Origin: Natrarchaeobius oligotrophus
GTDB lineage: Archaea; Halobacteriota; Halobacteria; Halobacteriales; Natrialbaceae
Reading direction: 5' to 3'
Assembly (NCBI RefSeq): GCF_003841465.1
Contig: NZ_REFZ01000010.1
Span: 1 to 64,000 of the forward strand
DNA length: 64,000 nt
Below the pieces are notes generated by a model. It saw only the letters and a list, made by a program, of their open reading frames with translations. It had not been told where the DNA came from and searched no databases. A program made the position numbers and the translations under genes. Positions 24,348 to 34,074 of this stretch are shown piece after piece. The stretch's first letter is position 1. Each line of letters starts with the position of its first letter.

Positions 24348-26459
24348 ATGTTATTATCCATAATCGGCAACATACTCGGCAACGAGGACGAGGACGGTGG
24401 AACGACCTCCGGAAACGGTGACGATCCGCTGATGGATGGTGAACTTGCGGGCAGCATGAGCGCCGAGGAGCTGATGCCCGGTGCGAGTTCCGACGAGGGG
24501 ATGGACGGCGGCACCGACGACTTCGGCGGGAGCGCCGACGGTCTGGGCGGTGGGGACGACCTTGGTGGTGGGGACGACCTCGATGACGGCGACGATCTGT
24601 TCGACGACGGCGGATCCGACGACTTCCTGGGCGACGGTGCCCAGATGAGCGACGGCGGCGAGATGTCGCTCGACGAGATGGAGGACGCAAACGGCGGCGT
24701 CTCGAGCGAGGTCGAGGCCCGCGTCGAGGACATGGAAAACGAGATCGGCTCGCTCGCCTCGACGGTGAACACGGTTCAAAGCGAGAACGAAAACATAAGC
24801 GACTCCCTCGAGGAGATCGAGGACAATATCCGAAAGCTCCTCGAGGTGTACGAGATGGTTACGCAGGGTGTCAACCCGTTCGTCGAGGACGACGCGCTCA
24901 ACGATACGTTCGGTAACGGCGGCGGGGCACCCGGAACGGGTGACTTCGGCGGTGCGAGCCTCTTCGACAGCGGAGAGGCCGACCAAGAGGACGACGCGGT
25001 GGAAGACGACATCGCGAACGCCGAAGCCGAGGAGTTCCTCGACGAGAGCCTGATAGACGATGACGACGGGTTCGACCTCGACGAAGGTGAAGACGACGAG
25101 TTCGGTGACGAGTTCGACGAGGGCGAAGACGACGAGTTCGGCGGCGAGTTCGACGAGAGTGACGGCGACGAGATGGACCTCGACGGCGACGGAGGTGGCG
25201 ACGGGGATCTCTCGTTCGACGAACTGAAATCGCAGTACGACTCCGGGGAGGCCGACTGGGACGACGAGGACGCCGAGGCCGAGACCGAGGAGTCGCTCGA
25301 CGACGACCCGTTCGAGGACGGCCACGATGGGGCCAACGCCGACGACGAGTTTTCCGAAGGCGATCTTGCCGGAGACGACGAGTTCGCCGACGACGATCCG
25401 TTCGAGGACGGCCACGATGGGTCCGACGTCGACGACGAGTTTTCCGAAGACGACCCGTTCGAAGACGAGACGGCGTCGACGCCGGTCGAACCGGAAGCGT
25501 CGGCGGAGGACGCAGTCGAGGCGGACGTGATTCCGTGGGACGACGGCGGCAGACCGTATCTCGAGTCGGTGCCGTCCGAGTACGACACGGAGTTCGTCGT
25601 GATGGACTGGCTCGATTACCTCGTCGAAGAAGTAGGTCTCGACGGCGCGTCTCAGACGATTCGGTTTTACGGATCGATCCACTGGGTGAGCCACTCCGTC
25701 GAGGGGTATCTGCAGACGATCCTGAACGGGTTCGACGGCGGACCTGACCTCGACGATCCCGAGCCCCGGTCCGCGCTCGGCGTCGATCACAAACGGAGCC
25801 TGTGGTGGATCAGTCGAATCGCCGATCCGTCGAAGCACCACCCCTCGTTCGAGGAGTGGCTCGAGGACGAGGACGTTCCGTTCGACGGGGAGCCGATCGG
25901 CGAATCGCCGGGCGAGCGCCTGACGTACGCAGAGTCGGATGTCGACGGCGTCGGCGAATCAGGATCCAACGCGGGTTCGAATTCGTTCGGAGTGGAGTCG
26001 ATCACCGACGACGCCGACCGGAGCGGCGAATCGGAATCGCTGAGCGCGAGTGACCAGGGAGACGAACGCAGCGCACAGAAGATCCTCATCGACGAGGCGG
26101 AGGACGAGGGTGAGTCCGGCGACGAGCGCGAACCGCTCGGACAGCCGGCGCTCGCTGAATCGGACGCGAACGTCGACGGCGGTCGAATGATCTGGGTCGA
26201 CTCCGACGTCGTCCTCTCGGAGTCCGGCGTCGAACTTCGAAACACCCGTGACGGCCACGGACGGGACGGCCGCGTCGAACTCGTTCAGTCGGTGCTCTCG
26301 CCCGAGCGTTCGGACGAGATCACCGACGTCGAGGAGTGGCGGGAGACGTACATCAAGCCGTTGGTCGTCCCGGACGACGAGTCGGATCTCGAACGGTGGC
26401 AGGTCGATCTCATCAGGTCGCTACTGGCACCCGACGAGGGAACCGACCGAGTACAGTAG
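24348..26459 (+). CDS. arlD: ArlCE/ArlD-like archaellum switch protein, copy 2 (long form)
   Basis: Protein of 703 residues with the same plan as the copy at 19763. It begins MLLSIIGNILGNEDEDGG, with the coiled coil at ~115-180 ending MVTQGVNPFVED. The linker (~190-390) is extremely acidic and repetitive, with repeated DDEFGDEFDEGE and DDPFEDGHDG units. The ArlD/E domain is at ~400-500 (RPYLESVPSEYDTEFVVMDW, SIHWVSHSVEGYLQTILNGF, DHKRSLWWISRIA). It differs by a ~200-residue C-terminal extension with a degenerate second helical segment (LVQSVLSPERSDEITDVEEW, then WQVDLIRSLLAPDEG). It is followed 9 nt later by arlH. Confidence 0.88.
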   Translation: MLLSIIGNILGNEDEDGGTTSGNGDDPLMDGELAGSMSAEELMPGASSDEGMDGGTDDFGGSADGLGGGDDLGGGDDLDDGDDLFDDGGSDDFLGDGAQMSDGGEMSLDEMEDANGGVSSEVEARVEDMENEIGSLASTVNTVQSENENISDSLEEIEDNIRKLLEVYEMVTQGVNPFVEDDALNDTFGNGGGAPGTGDFGGASLFDSGEADQEDDAVEDDIANAEAEEFLDESLIDDDDGFDLDEGEDDEFGDEFDEGEDDEFGGEFDESDGDEMDLDGDGGGDGDLSFDELKSQYDSGEADWDDEDAEAETEESLDDDPFEDGHDGANADDEFSEGDLAGDDEFADDDPFEDGHDGSDVDDEFSEDDPFEDETASTPVEPEASAEDAVEADVIPWDDGGRPYLESVPSEYDTEFVVMDWLDYLVEEVGLDGASQTIRFYGSIHWVSHSVEGYLQTILNGFDGGPDLDDPEPRSALGVDHKRSLWWISRIADPSKHHPSFEEWLEDEDVPFDGEPIGESPGERLTYAESDVDGVGESGSNAGSNSFGVESITDDADRSGESESLSASDQGDERSAQKILIDEAEDEGESGDEREPLGQPALAESDANVDGGRMIWVDSDVVLSESGVELRNTRDGHGRDGRVELVQSVLSPERSDEITDVEEWRETYIKPLVVPDDESDLERWQVDLIRSLLAPDEGTDRVQ

Positions 26460-26468
26460 TCTTTCAGT

Positions 26469-27227
26469 ATGAGCAATTTCAAAAACATCTTCTCGCTCGG
26501 ACTGGACGAGCGCGATCGCCTGAACAAGGAACTCGGCGGCGGCATTCCGACGGGGAGCATCGTATTGATGGAAGGCGATTACGGCGCGGGAAAGAGCGCG
26601 ATCTCCCAGCGCTTTACGTACGGGCTGTGCGAGACGGGCAAGTCCGTCACGTTTCTGTCGACCGAACTCGAGGTGAAGGGGTTCGTCGACCAGATGGACT
26701 CGCTCAACTACAACGTCGAGGAACACCTCCTGTTCGAGAATCTGCTGTTTCTCCACGGCGACCTCGACAGCGGCGGCGTCCTGTCGTCGTCCGACGAGGA
26801 GCAACGACGCCAGGACCTGCTGACGGACCTGATGGACGAGGAGACGATCTGGTCGGCGGACGTCATCATCATCGATACGTTCGACGCGATCCTCCGTAAC
26901 GACCCGAAGTTCGAGGCCCTGGTGCGGGATAACGAAGAGCGCCAGGCCGCACTCGAGATCATCTCCTTTCTGCGAAACGTCATCTCCCAGGGAAAAGTCG
27001 TCATCCTCACGGTCGACCCTTCGACCGTCGGCGAGGAGGCGATCGGTCCGTTTCGGTCGATCGCTGACGTCTTTATCGAACTCGAGATGATCGAGGTCGG
27101 AAACGACATCCGACGACAGTTGTTCATCAAGCGGTTCGCGGGAATGGGCGAACAGGTCGGCGACCGGATCGGGTACTCGGTCCGGTCGGGAGTTGGAATC
27201 GTCATCGAAAACCGAAGCGTCGCCTGA
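26469..27227 (+). CDS. arlH: Archaellum motor regulatory ATPase ArlH
   Basis: KaiC/RecA-fold protein of 252 residues. The start [20 protein letters not shown] leads to Walker A GDYGAGKS (from residue ~36) and Walker [12 protein letters not shown]. ArlH binds ATP, sits inside the ArlX/ArlCDE ring and stimulates ArlI. It lies between the long ArlCE/D gene and arlI with gaps of 9 and 14 nt, one operon. Confidence 0.96.
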   Translation: MSNFKNIFSLGLDERDRLNKELGGGIPTGSIVLMEGDYGAGKSAISQRFTYGLCETGKSVTFLSTELEVKGFVDQMDSLNYNVEEHLLFENLLFLHGDLDSGGVLSSSDEEQRRQDLLTDLMDEETIWSADVIIIDTFDAILRNDPKFEALVRDNEERQAALEIISFLRNVISQGKVVILTVDPSTVGEEAIGPFRSIADVFIELEMIEVGNDIRRQLFIKRFAGMGEQVGDRIGYSVRSGVGIVIENRSVA

Positions 27228-27241
27228 CCTGTGGTGTACTC

Positions 27242-28915
27242 ATGACCGAAATGGGGACGCCGAAGCCGTCGGACGAGCTCCAAGAGCTGGCCGCTCGACG
27301 GCCGCATCTTCGCGATCACCTGAAGAAATTCAGACAGATAACCGGCGAGTTCCCGCTGTTGATCGACGAGCCGTCGGCGGAGTACGAGGCGGACCACCCG
27401 AACGTCATCTATCCCGTCGGCGGCCCGATCTACAGCCACATCTACGGCGACGTCGGCACCAAAATGCAGTACTTCGCGGTCGAGCCGACGCTGTCGGAGG
27501 AAGAACAGGGCGTCTTCTCGGCGGTCAAAGATTCGCTGTTGCGTCGGAGCGCGACGAAAAAGGCACCCGAAAAAGAAGCCGAGTACGACGACCGCATCGA
27601 GGAGCTACTGACCGAGTCGACCCACATTAAAGGTGAAGAGCCCGAGAACCTACTCGAGCGGCTGAAGATCAGATTCCACCCCGGAATCCAGGAGATTCCC
27701 CAGGAGACGTACGAGAACATCCGGTATCGATTGAACCGAGACATCGTCGGTCTCGGCCCGCTCGAACCGGTCATGCGCGATCCGGCCAACGAGGACATTC
27801 ACGTCATCGGCCCGAACGAGTGTTACGTCGACCACGGCGTCTACGGGATGGTCGAGACGACCGTCGACTTCGGAACGCAGGCCGAGTTCGACAGCTGGCT
27901 CAGTAACATGGGCGAACGCATCGGCAACCCGATGACCGACGCGGAGCCGATCGTCGACTCGACGCTGCCGGACGGCTCCCGTCTCAACGTCATCTACAGC
28001 GACGACGTGAGCGTGAAAGGACCCAGCCTCACCATTCGTCAGGGCGACGAGGTGCCGCTTTCGGTCACCCAGATCACTAACTGGGGGACCCTCTCGCCAG
28101 AACTGGCGGCGTACCTGTGGCTGTGTCTCGAGAACGAACGAACCGTGTTCGTCGTCGGCGAAACCGCATCCGGCAAGACGACGACGCTCAACAGCATCAT
28201 GTCGTTCATCCCGCGCGACTCGAAGATCTACACCGCGGAGGACACGGCCGAGGTGCTCCCGCCACACGACACGTGGCAGCAGCTGCTGACGCGGGAGAGT
28301 CGCAGCGAAGACAGCGCGGACGTCGACATGTTCAACCTGGTCGAAGCCGCGCTCCGTTCGCGTCCCGAGTACATCGTCGTGGGTGAGGTTCGTGGTGAGG
28401 AGGGTCGCATGGCGTTCCAGGCGGCACAGACCGGTCACCCGGTGATGCTGACCTTCCACGCGAGCGACATCGTCTCGATGATCCAGCGATTCACCGGCGA
28501 CCCCATCAACGTCCCCGAGACGTTCATGGACAACGCCGACGTGGCGCTCTTCCAGAACCGCGTCAAGCAGGGCGACAACGTGTTGCGACGGGTCACGAGC
28601 GTCCAGGAGATCGAGGGCTACTCCGAGCAGATGGACGGCGTCGTCACCCGACAGGTGTTCTACTGGGACCCGGTCGAAGACGAGATCATCTTCCAGGGGA
28701 TGAACAACTCCTACGTGCTCGAAGAACAGATCGCGACGCTGCTCGGTTACGCCGACACCCGCGACATCTACGACGACCTGCGCTTTCGGGCGGACATCAT
28801 CGAACGGATGATCCAGGAGAACATCCTCGAGTACCACGAGGTGAACGCGACGATCGACGCGTTCCAGCGAGACGGCGTCGAGGGCCTGCCGTTCCACGCG
28901 ACCCGGCCGGACTGA
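27242..28915 (+). CDS. arlI: Archaellum assembly and rotation ATPase ArlI
   Basis: Type II/IV secretion-family ATPase of 557 residues that powers filament assembly and rotation. The N-terminal domain (~1-270) is acidic. Walker A is GETASGKTT (from residue ~306), the Asp box region IYTAEDTAEVLPPH, Walker B YIVVGEVRGEEGRMAFQAAQTGHPV, and the His box MLTFHASD. It is the last gene of the archaellum block; no arlK/pibD peptidase follows. Confidence 0.97.
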   Translation: MTEMGTPKPSDELQELAARRPHLRDHLKKFRQITGEFPLLIDEPSAEYEADHPNVIYPVGGPIYSHIYGDVGTKMQYFAVEPTLSEEEQGVFSAVKDSLLRRSATKKAPEKEAEYDDRIEELLTESTHIKGEEPENLLERLKIRFHPGIQEIPQETYENIRYRLNRDIVGLGPLEPVMRDPANEDIHVIGPNECYVDHGVYGMVETTVDFGTQAEFDSWLSNMGERIGNPMTDAEPIVDSTLPDGSRLNVIYSDDVSVKGPSLTIRQGDEVPLSVTQITNWGTLSPELAAYLWLCLENERTVFVVGETASGKTTTLNSIMSFIPRDSKIYTAEDTAEVLPPHDTWQQLLTRESRSEDSADVDMFNLVEAALRSRPEYIVVGEVRGEEGRMAFQAAQTGHPVMLTFHASDIVSMIQRFTGDPINVPETFMDNADVALFQNRVKQGDNVLRRVTSVQEIEGYSEQMDGVVTRQVFYWDPVEDEIIFQGMNNSYVLEEQIATLLGYADTRDIYDDLRFRADIIERMIQENILEYHEVNATIDAFQRDGVEGLPFHATRPD

Positions 28916-30165
28916 TCGCGGTCGTCCGATTCGTCATCCGTTCCGGCTCGATGCGCTCGTTTTCGATCGGTCCGTCGCTCGCCCCGTCGGTTTTCGATCG
29001 GTCCGTCGCTCGAGTTCGCCGGTTCGAGCGGAGAGCTGATACTGACTGCCGTACCGATTTCCCGTGGGACTCGGACGTATTGTAGCTGTACCGGCACTGA
29101 CTTACAGCAGATCACACAATAGGTAGCTATCACCAATAGGTCCAATAGCTAAAATAGGTGAATATTCTCTGAGAAACGGCCGTCTGGAAACCGTGACAGA
29201 GTCGCTCGGTCCCGCGTATGATTTCGCACGCTCCGCTCACTCGGCGCGTCGAGCGGACGCGAACGGTTGTCGCCTCGAGCCGGTTCAATTCCGTTCCGCC
29301 GATCTCATCGGGCGATCGCAGCCAATCGCGAGAGCCGGCTCGCTCGAGTTCACCCCCTCTTCGTCGCGTCGTTCACGACGCACGGTAAAAACATATGGAT
29401 ATAGATAACTCTCAATAATTATTTGAATACTGATGGAATATTGCTACTCCAGCGGATACCGATCAGGACGCCGTCTCGGCGCGTGTGCGAGAAGCGAGCG
29501 TCCATCATGAGTAGTGCTCACGTCGCTCCCACATTCCCCGCGAAACCGTAGACGTGGCTTGTGCAGGGCGTCGAGAGAACGAGCGCGTCACGACTCCTGT
29601 TCGGAACCTCGAAAGACGCCTTCGTCCGATTTGACTACCGGTTCGGGAGATCGTTGCGACGGTTCAGTATTCACCGTTGACGCTCTCACGGCACAATCTG
29701 AAACGGTCGTCGTCGAAACGAGTCACTCCACTCGAGTCGGGCGGCAAGCGTCGGTCGTGTTGGCGGCTGTCTCTTTCCGATTCGATTCGTCCGGCCAGTT
29801 CGTCTCCTGTCTCCGAGACCACGTCGACGGGTGGAGTCGGAACCTTCGTTCCGTCTGGCGCGACAGCCCATCAACGGTCGACGCTGGTGGAAGCTGTCCG
29901 GACGTCACTATACCGGCGAATGGCTGAAGCGAGCGCTCGATAGCCGAGCACCTGTTGAGATAGTGTATACTCAGATCGAGTCTACCGAAACATATAACTT
30001 TCAAATTATAACTGTAAAAATGATATATTCGCGGGCTACATCGTTCGTCGGCGGTGCCGCCGTACACCCCCTTCGTTCAATTTACGAACGTCACCGTTCG
30101 TGGGTCGGTGATCCACGCGCGTACCACGACGCCAGAGGACCGGGGATTCGACGGCGACCGTCCCG
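28916..30165. other. Gene-poor 1.25-kb AT-rich stretch at the end of the motility island
   Basis: No frame here looks like a haloarchaeal protein: candidate frames are short, basic and Ser/Arg-rich. AT-rich patches lie at 29090-29165, 29380-29455 and 29975-30035. The first holds a cluster of AATAGGT heptamers. No tRNA, transposase remnant or terminal inverted repeat is visible to me. It marks the junction between the motility genes and the catabolic genes. Confidence 0.7.
29118..29159 (+). repeat. Cluster of AATAGGT heptamers
   Basis: AATAGGT occurs at 29118-29124, 29135-29141 and 29153-29159, with AATAGCT at 29144-29150. The last three are spaced exactly 9 bp. The same heptamer recurs beside the ParA gene near 55.8 kb. 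It may be a protein-binding array. Confidence 0.6.
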
Positions 30166-31635
30166 TCACAGTACGATGCTTTTCGTCCGCAAAAACGCGT
30201 GAATCGACGAGTCGAGTCCTTCCCGCCCGATTCCGGAGTCTTTGTTGCCGCCGAACGGTATGTCTCCCAAGCCGTGACTCGGTGCGCCGTTGATGCGAAC
30301 GGCTCCGGCGTCGATTCTGTCGGCCAGTTCGATCGCGCGCTCGTAGTCGCTCGTGAACACGGCCGCGTCGAGCGCCAGGTCGGATCCGTTGACGATCTCG
30401 AGCGCGTCGCTTTCGTCGCCGAACGTCGTCACCGCTGCGACCGGTCCGAACTGCTCTTCGTCGATAATGCGAGCCTCCCGAGGAACGTTCGCGAGCAGGG
30501 TCGGCTCGACGTAGTGAGTTCGTAGCTCGTCCGGAACGTCCGTCGGCGCGCCGCGCTCGCCACCCCGCACGAGATCCGCTCCGCGTTCGAGGGCGTCGGT
30601 GATCAGCGTTTCGACCCAGTCGGCCTGTCCCTCGCTGATCAGCGGACCCAGCGTGGTTTCCGAATCGAACAGGGGACCGGCCTGCCAGTCGGCCATCGCC
30701 GCGTCCATTCGATCGATTACGTCGTCGTGAATCGACTCGTGGACCAGTATCCGCGAGATTGCCGAACACCGCTGGCCCGCGTACTTCAACGCGCCCTTCG
30801 TGCAGCTGTCGACGACTGTTCCGAGGTCGGCGTCGTCGAAGACGACGGCGGGAACGTTGCCCCCGAGTTCCATGTGGAGGTTGACCATCCCGCTTTCTCG
30901 CGCCACGCGGTTGCCGGCTCCCGAGGAACCGGTCATCGCGATCGCGTCGATTCGGTCGTCGCCGGCGAGTACGTCACCGATTTTGCTCGACGCGCCCGGA
31001 ACGAAGTTGAACGTTCCGTCCGGAATTCGATCGACGCCGTCGATCACGTCGGCGAGAATCGCGGCGGAGATCGGCGTCTTGCTCGCGGGCTTGAGCAGGA
31101 CGCTGTTTCCGCAGGCCAGCGCCGGCGCAACCTGTAGCGCGGTCGTCGCCAGCGGATAGTTGTACGGCGTAATGCACAGGACCGCTCCCACGGGTTCGTG
31201 CTTGACGATCGCGGTCCAGCCTTCGTGGCTCGACGTCGACCCTTCGCGGAATTCTCCGTTGCTGACGAGCAGTCGCGCCTCTTCGGCCGCGCGATCGAAC
31301 CGCTCGGCGGCGCTTCGAACTTCACTCCGCGCCGACGAAATCGGTTTTCCTGCCTCCCGAACGATGGTCTCGCCGAGTTCTGCGGACTGCTCTCGTATTC
31401 CCTCCGCGATCGCTTCACACCACGTCGCGCGTTCGACGACCGACGTCCGTCGCAGCTCCGGCTTGACGGCGTCAGCGGCGGCGAGCGCAGCACGCGCTTC
31501 GGCCGGTCCCGCACCGGTCACTCGTGCGAACGTTCCGCCGGCCGCGAGATCAGTAACGGGCAGGTTTTCGTCGGTTTCGAGCCAGGATCCATCGACGTAT
31601 ACGCCTCGCTTCGTCCGTTTGCTCTTCGTACCCAT
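30166..31635 (-). CDS. NAD(P)-dependent aldehyde dehydrogenase
   Basis: Aldehyde dehydrogenase of 489 residues. The catalytic Cys is in KYAGQRCSAISRILVH and the general-base Glu in HMELGGNVP. The coenzyme-binding Asn is in CITPYNYPL, and the C-terminal signature is GDIPFGGNKDSGIGREG. The GQRCxAI context is that of non-phosphorylating glyceraldehyde-3-phosphate and lactaldehyde/glycolaldehyde dehydrogenases rather than betaine aldehyde dehydrogenases. A promoter-like GTAAAATATTTAC (31657-31669) lies 22-34 nt upstream of ATG 31635. In this cluster the likely job is oxidation of a short hydroxyaldehyde made by an aldolase or by the TPP enzyme; the substrate is inferred. Confidence 0.93.
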   Translation of the reverse strand: MGTKSKRTKRGVYVDGSWLETDENLPVTDLAAGGTFARVTGAGPAEARAALAAADAVKPELRRTSVVERATWCEAIAEGIREQSAELGETIVREAGKPISSARSEVRSAAERFDRAAEEARLLVSNGEFREGSTSSHEGWTAIVKHEPVGAVLCITPYNYPLATTALQVAPALACGNSVLLKPASKTPISAAILADVIDGVDRIPDGTFNFVPGASSKIGDVLAGDDRIDAIAMTGSSGAGNRVARESGMVNLHMELGGNVPAVVFDDADLGTVVDSCTKGALKYAGQRCSAISRILVHESIHDDVIDRMDAAMADWQAGPLFDSETTLGPLISEGQADWVETLITDALERGADLVRGGERGAPTDVPDELRTHYVEPTLLANVPREARIIDEEQFGPVAAVTTFGDESDALEIVNGSDLALDAAVFTSDYERAIELADRIDAGAVRINGAPSHGLGDIPFGGNKDSGIGREGLDSSIHAFLRTKSIVL

Positions 31636-31741
31636 ACTCTCCCTTTTCGGCGCTAGGTAAAATATTTACTCAAATCTGCAAAACGATTCGAGGACGTCGA
31701 AACGCGCGTTCGCGATCGACCACCGTCGGCGCAAGTCCGCG

Positions 31742-32764
31742 TTACGTCGACTCGAGCCGATCGTTCCCGTCGTCGAGATACCGACTTCGTCCCGCGCTTC
31801 CGGAGACCTCGGCCAGTTCGGCGTGTACGTCCGCGATTCGTTCGCGAATCAGCCGGCCGCTGACTCGCGGGTCGAAGTGATCTTTGTTCGGCGTCCACTC
31901 GGTCTCGTTGAAGAAGCTCTCTCGACCGTTCAGGTGTTCGTTCGGCGGGACGATCGCATCCCGGTTCGTCTCGTAGTGGTCGAGCGCCGTTCGCGTGTAT
32001 TCGTACTGATAGCGCGTGTCCTTGTTCACCTTACAGATTCCGTGTGACAACATCGTTCGTAGCTGGTCAGGCTGGACGCCGGACGAGCCGTGGAGAACCA
32101 GCGGGATATCCAGTCCGTGGTCCCGTAACGCTTCGCGGATCTCACCCGCGAGATCCGGCCGGAGCTCCAGATCTTTCCCCTTGGCCACGCCGTGTTGTGT
32201 CCCCACGGAGATCGCGAGCAAGTCGCACCCGGTCCGGTCGACGAACTCGACGGCCTGTTCGGGATCCGTGTAGAACGCGTCGTCGACCTCGATGCCGTCT
32301 TCGGCGCCTTTGATCTGTCCGAGCTCTGCTTCGATGAGGACGTCAGCGTCTTTCGCTTCGGCCATGGACGTCACTTCTCGAGTTATCCTGACGTTCTCTT
32401 CGAACGGTTCGCTCGAGGCGTCGATCATGATCGACGACGGAATTTCACGATCCAGCTGGTACTCGATAAACTCCACGTTCGTCTGGTGGTCCATGTTGAG
32501 AAACACGCCGATGTCGTATCGATCGGCGACCGCTTCGATGTACCCACTGAGAGCCGTTAGCCCCGCTCTAGCGTCACCGTTTCCTGCGAATCGGCAGGCT
32601 CCTTCCGAGAGCTGGAGAAGCAGATCCGATTTCGCCCGTGACGCTCCCTCCAGCAGTCCGATCAACACGTTCGGCTCGGCGACGTTCGATGCGATCAGTC
32701 CGAACTCGTTCGACAGGGCCTCGTCGTATACGGCATCGAGTTCACTCCCACGATAGAACGACAT
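31742..32764 (-). CDS. Class II (metal-dependent) fructose/tagatose-bisphosphate-type aldolase
   Basis: Aldolase of 340 residues. The zinc ligands and active-site residues are His in [12 protein letters not shown], Glu in [11 protein letters not shown], His in [10 protein letters not shown] and His in LVLHGSSGV; the phosphate-binding end is [14 protein letters not shown]. The start is ATG 32764, with minus-strand TATA-like ACTATACAT at 32791-32800. The family splits ketose 1-phosphates or bisphosphates into dihydroxyacetone phosphate and an aldehyde. With kinases and an aldehyde dehydrogenase nearby it probably cleaves a phosphorylated sugar whose aldehyde is oxidised. It may also serve as ordinary fructose-bisphosphate aldolase. 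Confidence 0.92.
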   Translation of the reverse strand: MSFYRGSELDAVYDEALSNEFGLIASNVAEPNVLIGLLEGASRAKSDLLLQLSEGACRFAGNGDARAGLTALSGYIEAVADRYDIGVFLNMDHQTNVEFIEYQLDREIPSSIMIDASSEPFEENVRITREVTSMAEAKDADVLIEAELGQIKGAEDGIEVDDAFYTDPEQAVEFVDRTGCDLLAISVGTQHGVAKGKDLELRPDLAGEIREALRDHGLDIPLVLHGSSGVQPDQLRTMLSHGICKVNKDTRYQYEYTRTALDHYETNRDAIVPPNEHLNGRESFFNETEWTPNKDHFDPRVSGRLIRERIADVHAELAEVSGSAGRSRYLDDGNDRLEST

Positions 32765-33152
32765 GATGATTCGGTTCGATCGTTGCCCTCCGCATGTATA
32801 GTCCATTCGAAACGACGATCGGTCCGTCACCGTGCTCGCTTTCGGCCTGTGATCGGAACCCGGTCGAAAGCGATCTTGCGTCGCCGTCGGAACTATCGTC
32901 GTACGCGCAGCTGTTCTCCTCCTCATAACAATAATTCTGACCCGGTGGCTCCTCGGCCACGGAGGTCTCATCCGTCGAACGCGGCCGCAGTATTCCGAGT
33001 TGCCACCGGATGGTATACGCCAGTACAACTGTAAAAAATTTGTACGCTCGTTCCGGACGTGATCTGCGACCGATCGTCCAGTTCCCGCGGATCGATACCG
33101 GGACGACGCGACCGTCGTCCGATTGTCGGTATTTTACGTCGAATATCTCGGC
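32765..33152. promoter_or_regulatory. 388-bp region upstream of the aldolase gene
   Basis: It contains the aldolase TATA-like element (32791-32800) and, 260 bp upstream of the gene, an inverted repeat GTACAA (33023-33028) and TTGTAC (33040-33045) around an A-rich core. No convincing gene. The inverted repeat may be a regulator site, possibly for the adjacent IclR protein. Confidence 0.45.
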
Positions 33153-33923
33153 TCAGGGGGCGTTTTGATTGATGTTTAGCTCGATCACGTTGAGCGTACT
33201 GTTGACGATCGACGGAAACTCGTCGTAAAATCGATCGTCGGTCATGCGGCTTGCGGGCCCTGAGACGCTTACGGCCCCGAGGATGTCGCCGTCGTCGTCG
33301 TGGATGGGCGCACCGACACAGCGGAGTCCGTCGATGTGTTCGCCGTCGTCGAACGCGATTCCGCGATCACGCACCTCGGCGAGACACTCTGTCAGTTCGT
33401 CTCGCGTAGTGATGCTGTTGGACGTTTTTGCCGGCAGACCGTGCCGGTCGATGATCTCGTCGATCCGTTCCGCCGGGAGACTAGCGAGAATCGCCTTTCC
33501 GGCGGCGGTCACCTGAAGCGGTCGACGAAGACCGGGATACACCTCGATGTTGACGGCCTGGGCTCCGGCTTCACAGGCCAGGTAGACGGCGTGGCCGTGC
33601 TCTTCGACGACGAGATTCGCGATCTCCCCAGTCTGATCGGCCAGTCGTTCGATCTCGGGAAGCGCCTGCTGATACAGCGTGTGCTGATTCCGGGCGTATC
33701 CTCCGAGTTCGAGCAATCGAAGTCCGAGTCGGTACTCGGCGCCGTCACGCACGACCAGTTCCTCGTCGACTAGCGTGCTGAGGTGATTGTGCGTCGTGCT
33801 CTTGTTCATCCCGAGTTCCGATGCGAGCTCCGTTAGCGTGCCGCCGTTCTTCCGAAAGATCGTCTCCAGAATTCGGATCGTTTTCTGGCTCGTCGTTACG
33901 GGGTGGTTTGCGGTTTCGGTCAT
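33153..33923 (-). CDS. IclR-family transcriptional regulator
   Basis: Regulator of 256 residues. The winged-helix N-terminus is TIRILETIFRKNGGTLTELASELGMNKSTTHNHLSTLVDEELV. The C-terminal effector domain has VYPGLRRPLQVTAAGKAILASLP, the family RGIAFDDGEHIDGLRCVGAPI segment and ILGAVSVSGPASRM. IclR proteins in haloarchaea control sugar and organic-acid catabolism. Minus-strand AT-rich TATA-like sequence around 33945-33951 suits a leaderless start at 33923. It is divergent from a HAD phosphatase and upstream of the aldolase and aldehyde dehydrogenase genes, which are its likely targets. Confidence 0.95.
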   Translation of the reverse strand: MTETANHPVTTSQKTIRILETIFRKNGGTLTELASELGMNKSTTHNHLSTLVDEELVVRDGAEYRLGLRLLELGGYARNQHTLYQQALPEIERLADQTGEIANLVVEEHGHAVYLACEAGAQAVNIEVYPGLRRPLQVTAAGKAILASLPAERIDEIIDRHGLPAKTSNSITTRDELTECLAEVRDRGIAFDDGEHIDGLRCVGAPIHDDDGDILGAVSVSGPASRMTDDRFYDEFPSIVNSTLNVIELNINQNAP

Positions 33924-34074
33924 GTCTCCCAGTCTTCTCTACACCCAAATAAACATTCTGACTTGCGTAACACCCGTTCCATTCGGCAAAACGATCTTCG
34001 TTGCGGTCACTCGCCGTTCGACCGTTCGATGCAGGGTAGATACTTATCGACGAAGGCCGTGGTCTCGGTCACTG

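Noticed and set aside
25060-25470. Repetitive DNA in the second ArlCE/D gene as a possible CRISPR or satellite.
   Set aside because: The repeats are in frame and encode acidic DDEF/EDG units of a protein linker.
29193-30202. Several short frames in the gene-poor stretch after arlI.
   Set aside because: Basic, Ser/Arg-rich and without start signals; not like haloarchaeal proteins.
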